DNA from: Methanosarcina sp. ERenArc_MAG2
GTDB taxonomy: Archaea > Halobacteriota > Methanosarcinia > Methanosarcinales > Methanosarcinaceae
Direction: 5' to 3'
DNA length: 64,000 nucleotides
Assembly (NCBI GenBank): GCA_023955635.1
Contig: JAMXHR010000001.1
Coordinates: 124,001 to 188,000 of the forward strand
The stretch's first letter is position 1, and each line of letters begins with the position of its first letter. The position numbers were made by a program, and so were the translations under genes. The notes under the pieces are model-generated. The model did no database searches. It had not been told where the DNA came from and was given only the letters and a program-made list of their open reading frames with translations. This document shows, in pieces, positions 18,580-28,916 of the stretch.

Positions 18580-18837
18580 TCAAAGGTACACACGATTTAA
18601 AGGCTCAATTGTTATAACTATTAAGGTTTGGTTTTCATAATTAATTCTATAAAGCAGTCTTAAATGTCTGGATCGCAGCCTAAAAAGTTTTTCCTTGCTC
18701 TCAATTACTCTTTTTGCTCTTTGTGGAACCGGATCGAGAGCAAGCTTACCAAGACTCTCTTTGACCCTGGAGTAAGTGATGTCGTCCGCCAGGCTCAGAA
18801 AGGTCTGCGCAGGAATATCAAGAAAAACTTCAAACAT
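18580..18837 (-). CDS. RelE/ParE-family toxin, no antitoxin seen
   Basis: An 85-residue protein with the RelE-fold pattern: KESLGKLALDPVPQRAKRV, then LFRLRSRHLRLLYRIN, whose basic residues fit the ribonuclease surface, and a final strand LIVITIEPLNRVYL. Such toxins cleave mRNA on the ribosome. It starts 2 bases after the stop of the PII-like gene, so it is probably co-transcribed with the DUF1538 genes. No antitoxin-type gene is adjacent: an IS1-type transposase converges from the other side. It could be an orphan or a repurposed relative. Confidence 0.7.
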   Translation of the reverse strand: MFEVFLDIPAQTFLSLADDITYSRVKESLGKLALDPVPQRAKRVIESKEKLFRLRSRHLRLLYRINYENQTLIVITIEPLNRVYL

Positions 18838-18839
18838 TT

Positions 18840-19190
18840 TTATTTCTGAGAGCGCAGCATTTCATAAAACGGATGGCAAATACCAAAAACTTTATCCAGA
18901 GAAATTACAAACCCTATGCCTGTCCCCGGTTCGTCAAGGTTTATAGCCTTAATAATACTATTCCGAATATTGTCTTCAAGACTCGATTCGGCTATTGTAA
19001 GGACAATTTCCTTCTCTGGTTCAACCATTAAGCCAAGAATACTTTTATTCTCATGAATTCCTACGCCGCGGCCGAATAATATTGTTCCACCGTGAGCACC
19101 GGCTTTTCTCGAAGCCTTGATCACCTCGTCGCCCCAGCCTTTTTTTACAATTGTTACTAGTAATACAAAGTCCCTCTCATCGGACATCAT
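18840..19190 (-). CDS. PII-family (GlnB-like) protein linked to DUF1538
   Basis: A 116-residue ferredoxin-like PII relative: FVLLVTIVKKGWGDEVIKAS then AGAHGGTILFGRG, and later SLEDNIRNSIIKAINLDEPG-type helices and GIGFVISLDKVFG. The T-loop region between GGTILFGRG and EIVLTI is shorter than in GlnB and lacks the uridylylated Tyr, so regulation is probably by ligand only. Its start overlaps the end of the second DUF1538 gene by 14 bases. PII proteins of this type often gate membrane transport; that it controls the DUF1538 pair is inference from position. Confidence 0.85.
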   Translation of the reverse strand: MMSDERDFVLLVTIVKKGWGDEVIKASRKAGAHGGTILFGRGVGIHENKSILGLMVEPEKEIVLTIAESSLEDNIRNSIIKAINLDEPGTGIGFVISLDKVFGICHPFYEMLRSQK

Positions 19191-19899
19191 TTCTACCTCC
19201 GTTAAATCTTATATAAACACCTAGAAGCATAACAAAAATAATGGGCGCTAATGCTATCATAGAAATCAGGCCGAAGCCATCTATAGCTGCATTTCCACCT
19301 TCCTGCACAGACGCTACACCGACAGCCATTGACATGAGAAATGTCACAGCCATCGGACCTGTTGCAACACCACCTGCATCGAATGAAACACCTATAAAGT
19401 CTTTGTCGCAAAGCCATAATAGTACAAGGACAAAAAGAAAGGCTGGAATTATAATATACAAGAAAGGGATTCCATAAATTATTTTTACCATTGCAATGAC
19501 AACCAATATACCAACTGCAAAGGAAAGCGTATAGAGCATAAGGTTAGCCCTTATAGAGCCATTCGAAGATGTCTCAACTTGGTAACATAATACTCTTACA
19601 GAGGGTTCTGCAAAAGTGGAGAGAACGCCAAGAATGAAACTTATCGGCAGCAGAAATGTTTGTTTGTCAGAACTACCAAAAAATTCACCTATTTCCTGGC
19701 CTACAGGTTGAAAGCCACTATAAACACCATGAAGAAACAATGTCATCCCAAAGAGGGTGAAAATTAGCCCGATATAAAACTTTATTAATTGTGAAGAAGG
19801 TAATTTTAAATACAGTTTCTGAAATACCGTGAAAAAGATGGCAAGGGGGACAAGCGACTGAATAACTTCAAAAAATATGGATAGTATTCCATTGCTCAT
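19177..19899 (-). CDS. DUF1538 membrane protein, second subunit
   Basis: 240 residues, six to seven membrane helices. It shows the family signatures LIFTLFGMTLFLHGV, FAEPSVRVLCYQVE, FDAGGVATGPMAVTFLMSMA and EGGNAAIDGFGLISMIALAP. Its ATG overlaps the stop of the first DUF1538 gene by 4 bases, and its own end overlaps the PII-like gene. Bacteria usually carry these as a fused or paired unit. The function is not established; the conserved GGVATGP-type segments resemble discontinuous helices of ion carriers, so transport is plausible. Confidence 0.88.
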   Translation of the reverse strand: MSNGILSIFFEVIQSLVPLAIFFTVFQKLYLKLPSSQLIKFYIGLIFTLFGMTLFLHGVYSGFQPVGQEIGEFFGSSDKQTFLLPISFILGVLSTFAEPSVRVLCYQVETSSNGSIRANLMLYTLSFAVGILVVIAMVKIIYGIPFLYIIIPAFLFVLVLLWLCDKDFIGVSFDAGGVATGPMAVTFLMSMAVGVASVQEGGNAAIDGFGLISMIALAPIIFVMLLGVYIRFNGGRNDVR

Positions 19900-20600
19900 G
19901 AAGACAGAGCCCCCATTAGCATTATGCTGAGTATAGGGCCTATCGTAGCAAAGCCTACGAGCCCGAATCCATCAATTTCAGATTTATCTTGCAATACTGA
20001 AGCTACTCCTATTCCAAGAGCCATAACCACAGGTACAATCATAGGTCCCGTGGTCACACTCCCGGAATCAAACGAAATTCCCAGGTATTCACCAGGTACG
20101 AAAAAGGACAGTGCGAGTATAATAAAATAACTTATAAAAAATAGATATTTGATAGGGGTCCCGTATATTATCCTGAAAATAGAAATAACCATCAGAAAAC
20201 CCACTCCAAAAGCTATTGAAATAATCAGTACATTGCTATTTATATCGCCCTGAAAAGCTAAATCAACCATGTTAATTAAAACTCTTACATTCGGTTCCGC
20301 TATGGTCGTTAGAAATGAAAATAAGAAAACTACTACTACAATAAATGCCAAAGAGTTATGCTTTGGTAGATCAGCACCAATAGCCTCACCTATTGGGAGC
20401 ATACTCAGCTTAACTCCCACTAAAAAGAAAGTCATTCCGAATGTGACCAAGATGGCACCGGCCAAAAAGGATATAAGATTTCCTATGTTTGAACCGATGA
20501 ACACCAGCATGATCAGTGATATTGCCAGTGTTAGAGGGAGTACGGCCTGGACAACTTCCAGAAAAGTTTCTTTAATATCACGCATCATAAAATTTTCCAC
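19896..20600 (-). CDS. DUF1538 membrane protein, first subunit
   Basis: 234 residues, homologous to the next gene: ILVTFGMTFFLVGVKLSML, TIAEPNVRVLINMVD, FDSGSVTTGPMIVPVVMALG and DKSEIDGFGLVGFATIGPI. The two proteins share every signature, suggesting a pseudo-symmetric heterodimer. It is first in a four-gene minus-strand operon (DUF1538, DUF1538, PII-like, RelE). Start: MENFMMRD at 20600 or MMRD at 20588. A KefB-type antiporter on the same strand ends about 230 bases upstream. Confidence 0.88.
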   Translation of the reverse strand: MENFMMRDIKETFLEVVQAVLPLTLAISLIMLVFIGSNIGNLISFLAGAILVTFGMTFFLVGVKLSMLPIGEAIGADLPKHNSLAFIVVVVFLFSFLTTIAEPNVRVLINMVDLAFQGDINSNVLIISIAFGVGFLMVISIFRIIYGTPIKYLFFISYFIILALSFFVPGEYLGISFDSGSVTTGPMIVPVVMALGIGVASVLQDKSEIDGFGLVGFATIGPILSIMLMGALSS

Positions 20601-20833
20601 CAGATTTATAAAAACTGCTTGAAGTAAATATACAAATAAAAATATTTGAAGAAATTATAAATGAAATCTATTAAAAATTTTAATTTCTCACTAGTGGATA
20701 TTAAAGTAATTCTGTGCCCCATAAAAGTTTAAAACTTTAGTGCTAAGAATTTACTTATTATTGATATAAATAAATATTCACCAATAAAGCCAACTGCTTT
20801 TTATTGATAAACAATAGCGAGAAAAATGGAATA

Positions 20834-22827
20834 TTATTCCACACTATCCTCAAAAAGCTTTCTAACCTCACCAATTTTTTCCGGTGGACTGATTATGAGC
20901 AGGAGATCATCTGCGAAAATCTCAGTCTCAGCCTGTAGCCCGGAGATGATTTTATGATGACGTGAAATTGCAAGTGCAGACACTTCATAGTTCTTGCGGA
21001 GATTAAGTTCGCCAAGGGTCATGCCTGTGGCTTTGGAAAGCTTCCCGACCCTGATACTCCGGATTTCCACATCTGCGAAGTCAAGAGCCAGATCGCAGAA
21101 TTTCTTCCTGGGAATGTCTGGACTTCGGAGCATTTTGTAGTGGTTGGCACGTAGGGTTGAACCCAAAGAATTAATTTCACCGCTAGGAACTAAGTATTTG
21201 TGAAGTACCCTTGTGAAGAGTTCTATTGAGCTTTCAAATTCATCAGCAATTACCTCATTTGCCCCAAAAGCATAAAACTTATCTAATTCACTCAGGAAAT
21301 GTGTTCTTGCAAGTATATGGATATCAGGGTTTAATCTTCGAGCAGCTTCAATTATTCTTTTGGAGCTGGCAGGATCGCCTGCAGTCACAACAATTGATTT
21401 CGCAGTTTGGATACCTGCATGTTCCAGAACAGCCTTCTGAGCAGCATCCCCATAAAAAATGAGTTCTCCTCTCATTTTCTCTTTCCGTACGACTTCAGGA
21501 TTCATTTCAATTACTATATATGAGATTGAAGTTGCCTTTGCAGCAGTTACGACATTTTTACCGTTTATCCCAAATCCTACTATAATCACATGATTTTCAG
21601 GTTTCTCTTCAGATCCATTTTCTTTAGATTTACTGTACCAGCCATGTTTCAATATTGAAGGAAAAGGTAGCAACTCAGCAGAAGCTGTGGTTCGATACCC
21701 TATACTCATAAAAAGAGGAGTGAGTACCATAGAAAGCACAGCTATATCTAGAAATTCTTGATACATGATAGAGGACATCAATCCACTTGTAAAACCTACT
21801 TTTGCAAGAATAAGTGAAAACTCCCCTACCTGTGAGAGAGAAAAACCAACCAGGATAATTGTATGCAATGGAAAGCCTATAAGAAAAGTGCTCAAACTAT
21901 TTGCCAGGAGTTTTAGGAATAGCACAGTCAGGGTAGCAGTCAGGATTAGAAGGAGATGTTCCTTTAGTACGTCAAGATCAAGCAACATCCCTATTGATAT
22001 GAAAAAAATACTCATGAACATGTCCCTGAAAGGGATCAAATTTCCGAGAGCTTGAACCGAATACTCAGACTCCGAGATAATAAGGCCTGCAAGAAAAGCT
22101 CCGAGCGCCAGAGACAGGCCAACCATAGAAGTCAGCCAGGCAACAGAAAGCCCTATCGCTACAACACTCAGGAGAAAAAGTTCATCATTCCGTGTCTTTG
22201 CCACCTGGTACATAATCAAAGGAACTATGTACCTGGCACTTAGAAAAGTAAACAGGATGAGCCCAACCCCTGAAGGATAAGCTCTAAAAAGGACTTATCT
22301 GTTCCCGGGATGCCTGCAAGGACCGGGATCAAAAGAATAATTATCACTGCGGCTATATCCTGAAAAATCAGTATCCCTAAAGAAGTTCGCCCGTGAAGAC
22401 TATACATTTCTCCTCTTTCTTGTAACAGTTTAAGGACAATTGCAGTGCTGCTTAATGCCACTAAAAGTCCAAAGAAAATTGAAGATTCTTTGGAATTGCC
22501 AAGCCAGAAAAATATGAAAGCAACAATACTTGTAGTTATAGAAAGCTGCAATCCGCCTCCGAAAAATACAATCCTGCGAAGCTGTAAGAGGTCACGTAGT
22601 GAGAACTCCATACCTATAGTGAAAAGCAGAAGCACAACTCCTATTTCAGCCAAAAGATCGATGCTTTCTACTTCTCGAATCAGTCCAAAGCCAAAAGGTC
22701 CGGCAAGAATACCTGCAAGCAAAAAGCCAATGAGTGGGGCTATTTTCAGCTTTGAAAAAGTAAAAACTACAGGGATAGAAAGTCCGAATATTATCAGAAG
22801 GTCGGTTAGAAGATGCGATGCCATCAA
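20834..22827 (-). CDS. KefB-type cation:proton antiporter with TrkA-N and TrkA-C domains (one frameshift)
   Basis: A CPA2-family monovalent cation/H+ antiporter of about 663 residues. The N-terminal 390 residues hold 12-13 membrane helices, including LIGFLLAGILAGPFGFG, LLFTIGMEFSLRDLLQLRR and LVALSSTAIVLKLL. A Rossmann NAD-binding domain follows (HVIIVGFGINGKNVV, FYGDAAQKAVLEHAG), then a C-terminal RCK_C domain (SIRVGKLSKATGMTLGEL). The frame breaks at about 22245-22255 in GGGTTGGGC; with one base added QGLG continues into LILFTFLSARYIVPLIMYQV. The ion (K+ or Na+) is not decidable. Confidence 0.85.
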
Positions 22828-23107
22828 AATAGATTTAATAATTAAATAATATAAATGTTATTTTACAGACGATTGCTAGAAAATGTTGGTTTTGACCAAG
22901 CAAGAGGAATATTCAAAAGAGAGATATCATTCAAAAAAGGTAATCTATCAATAAAATAAGCAATCTGTTGGAATACGGTTTGAGATTATTGACTTAAAAA
23001 ATGCAAAGTAGAATAGTAGTTAAAATTTGTGCATAGTAACTACAAAACAGATGTGAGGATTTAAAATAAAGGTAATAAATATAAACAGAAACTTTTGATA
23101 AAAGAAA

Positions 23108-23192
23108 CGACGAGAGGGGGACTCGAACCCCCGGGATGCGGGGCATCACGGGATTAGCAATCCCGCGCCATACCGGGCTTGGCTATCTCGTC
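23108..23192 (-). tRNA. tRNA-Ser (GCT anticodon)
   Basis: An 85-nt cloverleaf on the minus strand. The acceptor arm GACGAGA pairs with TCTCGTC, discriminator G. The anticodon arm CGGGATTGCTAATCCCG presents GCT. A long variable arm (TGATGCCCCGCATC) is typical of tRNA-Ser, and the T arm is GGGGGTTCGAGTCCCCC. CCA is not encoded. Confidence 0.95.
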
Positions 23193-23332
23193 ACAAAGGA
23201 CTTTAAGGAGCGCGTTCCCTTAAACGCATTTCATATATTTAACCTTTTCCAGGGAAAGCATCTCACATAAACTGTTTTGTCAGAAGTATAACAGTTATAC
23301 AGTTATATTATAAAACGAAGCCCTTTAAAGTG

Positions 23333-23655
23333 TTAAGCGATGAGCACGCCTAAGGTTGGTGCATCGTGGAGATTTCAGGAGACTGAAGCCTCTTCTCCAC
23401 CCCGCGGCCCCGCAAGCGACAGTTGCCCACAGTAAGTCTGCTCCCTTCCGGGCCTCGACCGGTTTCCGCAGTTAGGGTATGAGGACCTGTTCTCCAGCAA
23501 GCCCGCACACCTGCACTATCCAAGCAGGACGAGGCTTCTCAGTTGAGACTCCAGGCTGGAATTTCTTTGACGCATCTTCCTTTGGCTTCGTCCCCCGCAT
23601 ATCGGCGATTTCGGGTTACAGGTAACGCCGGGCTACCCGGACTAGCTCATCAGCT
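23333..23655 (-). ncRNA. ffs: Signal recognition particle (7S) RNA
   Basis: The minus strand carries the SRP helix 8 core, GGCCCGGAAGGGAGCAG, with the GGAA tetraloop and asymmetric loop. The 5' domain contains CCTGTAACCCGAAA-type sequence of the Alu-like fold. The ends pair: GATGAGC near 23647-23653 with GCTCATC near 23337-23343, forming helix 1 as in archaeal SRP RNAs. The size of about 320 nt fits. Exact ends are estimated. Confidence 0.92.
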
Positions 23656-24003
23656 ATACAAAGACACTTGTAATTTATAAAACTATCCCTCCCGATATGC
23701 ATTTTGGCAGGGAGATCTAAAGGTTCAAGCTGCCGGGTAAAAAATGAAAAAAACAGGCAGGACAAGCCTTTTCCAGTAAGTCTTTATCAGCCGGGGTACC
23801 TTAAGAAGGGGTTTTCAGAGGCTACTGGGAGATCAAAAAGTGATTCAAATATAATTATTTACTATTAATTATATTTAAAGAATAAATTAGAGTACTCTAT
23901 TTATTTATACATTATTTTTCAAAATAGTAAAATACGTAAAACCTCAAGAAGCGAAATAATGTAAAAAATAGCCGACAAAATAAGAAAAAGTAGGGGAATT
24001 TGT

Positions 24004-25628
24004 ATGAGATACGGAGTTGCAATTGACCTGGGAACAAGTGGATATCGAGCTCAGAAAATTGACCTTGATACTGGAGAAATCAAAAGAACTGTAATAACTT
24101 TAAGGAACCCCTTCCCGGTGCGAACGTGATGGACCACATGGACTTCGCAATCCACTACGGACAGGATCTTGCACATGGGCTTTCCGTGAATGCTGTAAAG
24201 AACCTTTTCGAGACTCTGGGTGTGGAAAGAGACGAACTGAAAAGACTTTCAATATGTGGAAACCCCATTCAGTTGTCCATCTTTCAGGGGATTTCCATTG
24301 AAGACCTTGCTTATGCAGGGGAGCGAAAGAAGCAGAAATACGATATAAAGGAACAGAACAGAAATGCAAGGATTGTTTCTAGCAAAGAAATTCCCGGACT
24401 TGAAGAATTTGACTGTGAAGTGAGGGTCCCCCCGGCAATAAAACACGAAGTGGGAGCCGATGCCCTTGCTTTGATAATCAAATCTGGAATGCTTGACAGC
24501 GACGAAATATCGATTGCAACGGACTACGGGACAAATGCCGAGATGGCCCTCAAAGTGAAAGATGTCATCTATACGGGATCTGCAGCCGCCGGGCCGGCTC
24601 TTGAAGGACAACAGATAAAGCAAGGAAAACTTGCATCTCCCTTCACCATCTCGGACTTTGAATTTGAGGATGGGGCCTTGAGAAACTATGTGCTCAACGA
24701 GGAGATGAAAGCAGTCTCAGGGGACCTTGTGGATCCGGCTACTGGGAACGTGCTTGAGAAAGGGCAAATAAAAGCAAACGGAATTACAGGTACAGGGGTT
24801 ATAGCCCTGCTAGAAAAAGCCCTCGGACATGGTCTTGCGGAACTCCCAAAGATCAAAACACCGGATGGGACAATTCACCTGCAGAATAATATCAAATTTA
24901 CGGAAAAAGACATGCATGAAGCTGGAAAAGCCATCGGAGCCATCAGGGCAGGGCACATCACCCTCTGTTCAGCTGCAGGCATTCAAATGGAAGATATAGA
25001 CACAGCTTACATGGCAGGAGCTGCCGGAACCTATATGGATGCGGTAAAAGCCCAGAAAATAGGGTTGATTCCTTATGCCACAGGAAAGATCTGTCAGATT
25101 GGGAATACATCTCTGATCGTAGCAAAAGAAATCTTGCTTTCCGAGGAGAGGCTCTGGGAACTTCAGGCCATTGCAAACAAGATCATAGGCACCCACATCA
25201 TGTTTGCGACTGCCCCGGAATTCGCTGATGCATATATTCTTGAACTTGCATATTGGGAAGAGGGTATGCCCTTTAAAATGTTTAAAAAGTATCTCAAAAA
25301 GAAAGGTTTGCCAAATCTCGATGATCCTATAGATAACCCTGTTATCGAGAAACGTGTAGAGAGAGATATTCCGGTTCTCGGAGAAGAAGGACTCTATGTC
25401 CTGGAAAGAGTCGGGACATATTTGACCATGGTTGTAGATTGCCCTGAGTGCAAAAAGTGTATCAAAGTTTGCCCAAATGATGCCATAACAATTGATGAAG
25501 AAAACAGAGTTATGATAAGCACCGATCTCTGTGAAGGTGCTCACTGCCAGAAATGCATAAGAGCCTGTCCTCCTGAGAAATTTAACTGGGAAAACCTTGA
25601 GGTTTTCAAACCGCAGCAGCAGGCATGA
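24004..25628 (+). CDS. ramA-like: RamA-like corrinoid protein reductive activase (one frameshift)
   Basis: ATP-dependent iron-sulfur proteins of this ASKHA/DUF4445 family reduce inactive Co(II) corrinoid proteins so methyltransferases can start. ATG 24004 has AGGGG upstream and gives MRYGVAIDLGTSGYRAQKID, the actin-like phosphate loop. Later family segments are LSICGNPIQLSIFQG, ATDYGTNAEMALKV, TGSAAAGPALEGQQI and AYMAGAAGTYMDA. The C-terminus has two [4Fe-4S] motifs, CPECKKCIKVCP and CEGAHCQKCIRACP. The frame breaks in a C4 run at about 24108-24111, needing one base. No methyltransferase or corrinoid gene is adjacent, so the partner is unknown. Confidence 0.88.
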
Positions 25629-25921
25629 GAAGTACACTAAAGACTTCTGGTCCGGAAAAACTGATACCCGGGAGCCCGAAGGAAATATGCAAGAATAAAT
25701 GAAATTTTGCGTAGCCAGAGAAATAGACGGAATTTAACAAAAAATAGTTTTGAACGGCTGTGAACATATAGACACAGATTGTATAAACAACTTTATATAA
25801 ATATTGAGATTTAATCGTGTGCTTAATAGGGTAATCGTTCACAGCTTCCACATTTTTATACAAAGCTTCCCTTATGCACAGACTTCTGCGCCGAAAATAT
25901 TCATGGTGAAAAAGGAAAAGG

Positions 25922-27280
25922 TTAGAGGCTATAAGCCTCACGAAGTTTTACAGCAAGTACTTCAACCTGCTCCACTGCAGTTCCTATATACTTATCCGGA
26001 TTTACAAGATTCTCGATATCCGTGGCAGTTAGATATCTTGCGACAGCAGGAGTTTCCAGAAGTACGTTTTTGAAATGCTGCCCTGTGTCATGAGCTTTCA
26101 TTGCTGCAGTCCGGACGAGTTCATGGGCTTCCTGCCTGCCCACTCCCCTCTTTGCAAGCTCGATCATTACAGCCTCTCCCATATTCAAACCTCTAAGCAA
26201 TTCCAGATTTCTCCTGATATTTTCAGGATAGAACCTTAGATTTTCAAGCACGCTAATCCCAAGCTTAAGGATATGGTCAGTCAGCACACAGGCTTCCGGG
26301 AATACCACACGTTCACAGGAGGAGTTGGTAAGATCCCTTTCATCCCACAGAGTATTATTAAGGAGCTCAGGCTCGATCATAGCCCTTACGATCCTTGCAA
26401 GCCCACATATCTGCTCGGACTTTATAGGATTGCGCTTATGAGGCATAGTAGATGAGCCTACCTGCTTTTTCCCAAAACTCTCCTCAACCTCGGCAATTTC
26501 ACTGCGCTGAAGAGTCCTGATTTCTATACCGATCTTATCTAGAGTCGTGACCGTATTTGCCATCCACATTACAAATTCAGCATGCCTATCCCTCTGAATG
26601 ATCTGGTTGGAAACATCCACAGCCCCGACTCCAAGATGCTGCATGGTAAGTTTCTGAATAAGAATTCCGGCTTTTCCAAACGCAGCTTGAGTCCCAACCG
26701 CTCCTGTCATTTGCCCTACCGTCGCTCTCGGAGTAAGTTGATACAGGCGATCCAGATGCCTGGAAATCTCCGATGCCCAGATAGCAAAACGCAGTCCATA
26801 AGTTGTTGGAACTCCTATCTGTCCATGAGTCCTTCCGCAACAAACCATGTGCTTATAAGCTTCTGCCTGGTTAACCAAAATCTTGAGCAGAGTTTTGAGT
26901 TTATCTTCCAGTATATCGATTGCATCCTTTATCTGGAGAGCTGTTGCCGTATCCAGAATATCATTTGAAGTGGCTCCGAAATGTACCCATTTCCCTGCAC
27001 CATCCCTGCACTGTTCAGAGATAGCAACGACCACAGCCATCATATCGTGGTGAATCTCAGCTTCAATCTCGTCAACCCTCTCGGTTTTTACTGAAGCAAT
27101 GCTTTCAAATATAATTTCGGCCGCGTCTGCGGGAATCAAACCCATATCTGCCTCAGCGCGGGCAAGAGCTGCCTCGGTCTGCAGGATCTTGATAAGTCTG
27201 TTCTCCTGGCTCCACACATGTTTCATTTCTGCTGTACCATACCGGTAGTCTATAGGATGAATCGCCACATTAATCACCAT
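25922..27280 (-). CDS. purB: Adenylosuccinate lyase
   Basis: Cleaves SAICAR and adenylosuccinate in purine synthesis. The 452-residue protein starts near AIHPIDYRYGTAEMKHVWSQ and carries HFGATSNDILDTA, GRTHGQIGVPTTYG (catalytic His region) and the fumarase-superfamily signature GSSTMPHKRNPIKSEQ. The length matches archaeal PurB. It is convergent with the RamA-like gene and stands alone; purL and purC lie elsewhere in this window. Confidence 0.97.
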   Translation of the reverse strand: MVINVAIHPIDYRYGTAEMKHVWSQENRLIKILQTEAALARAEADMGLIPADAAEIIFESIASVKTERVDEIEAEIHHDMMAVVVAISEQCRDGAGKWVHFGATSNDILDTATALQIKDAIDILEDKLKTLLKILVNQAEAYKHMVCCGRTHGQIGVPTTYGLRFAIWASEISRHLDRLYQLTPRATVGQMTGAVGTQAAFGKAGILIQKLTMQHLGVGAVDVSNQIIQRDRHAEFVMWMANTVTTLDKIGIEIRTLQRSEIAEVEESFGKKQVGSSTMPHKRNPIKSEQICGLARIVRAMIEPELLNNTLWDERDLTNSSCERVVFPEACVLTDHILKLGISVLENLRFYPENIRRNLELLRGLNMGEAVMIELAKRGVGRQEAHELVRTAAMKAHDTGQHFKNVLLETPAVARYLTATDIENLVNPDKYIGTAVEQVEVLAVKLREAYSL

Positions 27281-27400
27281 TTACGAGAGAATGAATTAAT
27301 TCCGGGATATACTTCGAACCTAATAATTTTAGCTTTAAATGATTCTTAGCGTCATGTAATTTCAATATTGACCTGTCACAGTTTAATAATGTCAGCTTAA

Positions 27401-27583
27401 CTACGTCTTTAGTCCTGGTTTAAGTATACAGAGCAGGGAATAAACAACATAACCAATAAATAAGCTTTGAGTCGGCAGGGCAGTAAAAGCTGCAAGTATG
27501 CTGAAGACAAAAGAAAAAAAGGCTGCGAACACAGTAAAAAGCGGATTTTTTTGATGAAAAACATTATATCCCTTAACATCCAT
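27401..27583 (-). CDS. Small putative membrane protein, 60 residues
   Basis: From ATG 27583 the frame reads MDVKGYNVFHQKNPLFTVFA, then two hydrophobic stretches (FFSFVFSILAAFTAL and LFIGYVVYSLLCIL) and a basic end. It is divergent from L40e. The longer frame extending to 27808 runs antisense through L40e and is rejected. No ribosome site is obvious. Plausible but unproven. Confidence 0.4.
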   Translation of the reverse strand: MDVKGYNVFHQKNPLFTVFAAFFSFVFSILAAFTALPTQSLFIGYVVYSLLCILKPGLKT

Positions 27584-27630
27584 TATGCGGGCTATATACC
27601 TTATCAATATTAAAAAATAATAGCAGGTGA

Positions 27631-27786
<156 letters not shown>

Positions 27787-27792
27787 TCTTTT

Positions 27793-28535
27793 TTGCAGGT
27801 GGAAGCACACCTCCAAAAAATCATTGACCAGGAAGGAAAAGTTCATCTTACCCTTATTGACCCGGCGTCCCAAACTCCTGAACGAGCTGCTGAAATCGCC
27901 CTTGCAGCAGTTAAGGGAGACACCGATGCCATCATGATAGGTGGCTCAACCGGAGCTTCGGGGACCCTACTTGACGAGACCGTCATAAAGATAAAACAGA
28001 AGGTAGATGTCCCGACTATCCTCTTCCCGGGAAGTTCAGCCGGACTCAGTAGCTATGCAGATGCCGTATTTTTCATGAGCCTCCTGAACTCAAGAGATAT
28101 AGGGTATGTGGTCACAAATCAGGTACTTGGAGCTCCGCTTGTATACAGGAGTCAGATTGAACCAATCTCCATGGCGTACCTTGTGGTCGAACCGGGGGGA
28201 CTGTTGGTTGGGTAGGGGATGCAAAATTAATTCCCAGAAGGAAACCCGAAATTGCCGCAGCCTATGCCCTTGCAGGCAAATACCTGGGCATGCATTATAC
28301 CTACCTCGAAGCCGGATCTGGAGCTGACACACCTGTCAATCCTGAGATGATAGGGGCCGTCAAGCAAGTACTCGGGGAAAACAAACTGATCGTTGGCGGC
28401 GGGATAAGAGATGCAAAAGCTGCAAAACTCTGTGCTTCTGCAGGTGCGGATATGATCGTTACAGGCACAATTGTTGAAGAAGTGAAAGACGTTACTGCAA
28501 AGGTTGCTGAACTTGTATCAGCCATAAAGAGATGA
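27793..28535 (+). CDS. Geranylgeranylglyceryl phosphate synthase (one frameshift)
   Basis: Makes the first ether bond of archaeal lipids from sn-glycerol-1-phosphate and GGPP. A TIM-barrel of about 247 residues starting at TTG 27793 (MQVEAHLQKIIDQEGKVHLT). Family segments include TLIDPASQTPE, DAIMIGGSTGASG, TILFPGSSAGLS, HYTYLEAGSGA and LIVGGGIRDAKAA. The frame breaks in a G6 run at 28194-28199; a seventh G restores EPGGTVGWVGDAKLIPRRKP. The enzyme is essential in archaea, so the break is almost certainly a sequence error. It lies 6 bases after L40e. Confidence 0.93.
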
Positions 28536-28916
28536 ACTTCCTGAAAAGGATGATTTCGGCTGTGCTGCCTGCTTTTAAGAGAATAAAAAGCTAATTTAAC
28601 TTAACAATTCTTTTAAAACATTTATTTTTTCAAATCTTTTTTCTGGAGCACAGGCTTTCTTTAGCGTTCGATAAGTCTCAGAAAATTCTAAATATTATAA
28701 GTGATTTTTGGAACTGTTCAGGTTCAAATCACATGCAGCCAATTGTAATAAATAGTTATAAGATAATACTTGACTCCTATTTTAATATAAATTTTAATCG
28801 CGCAAAAGGGTCCGAAAGATGCAACAGTTCAAAAAAGGCAAATTACCACAGGGAATTGGCAGAACTGCAGAATGGATTCAGGATCCTGCGTCAACTTGCG
28901 ATCAACACTAAGAGGT

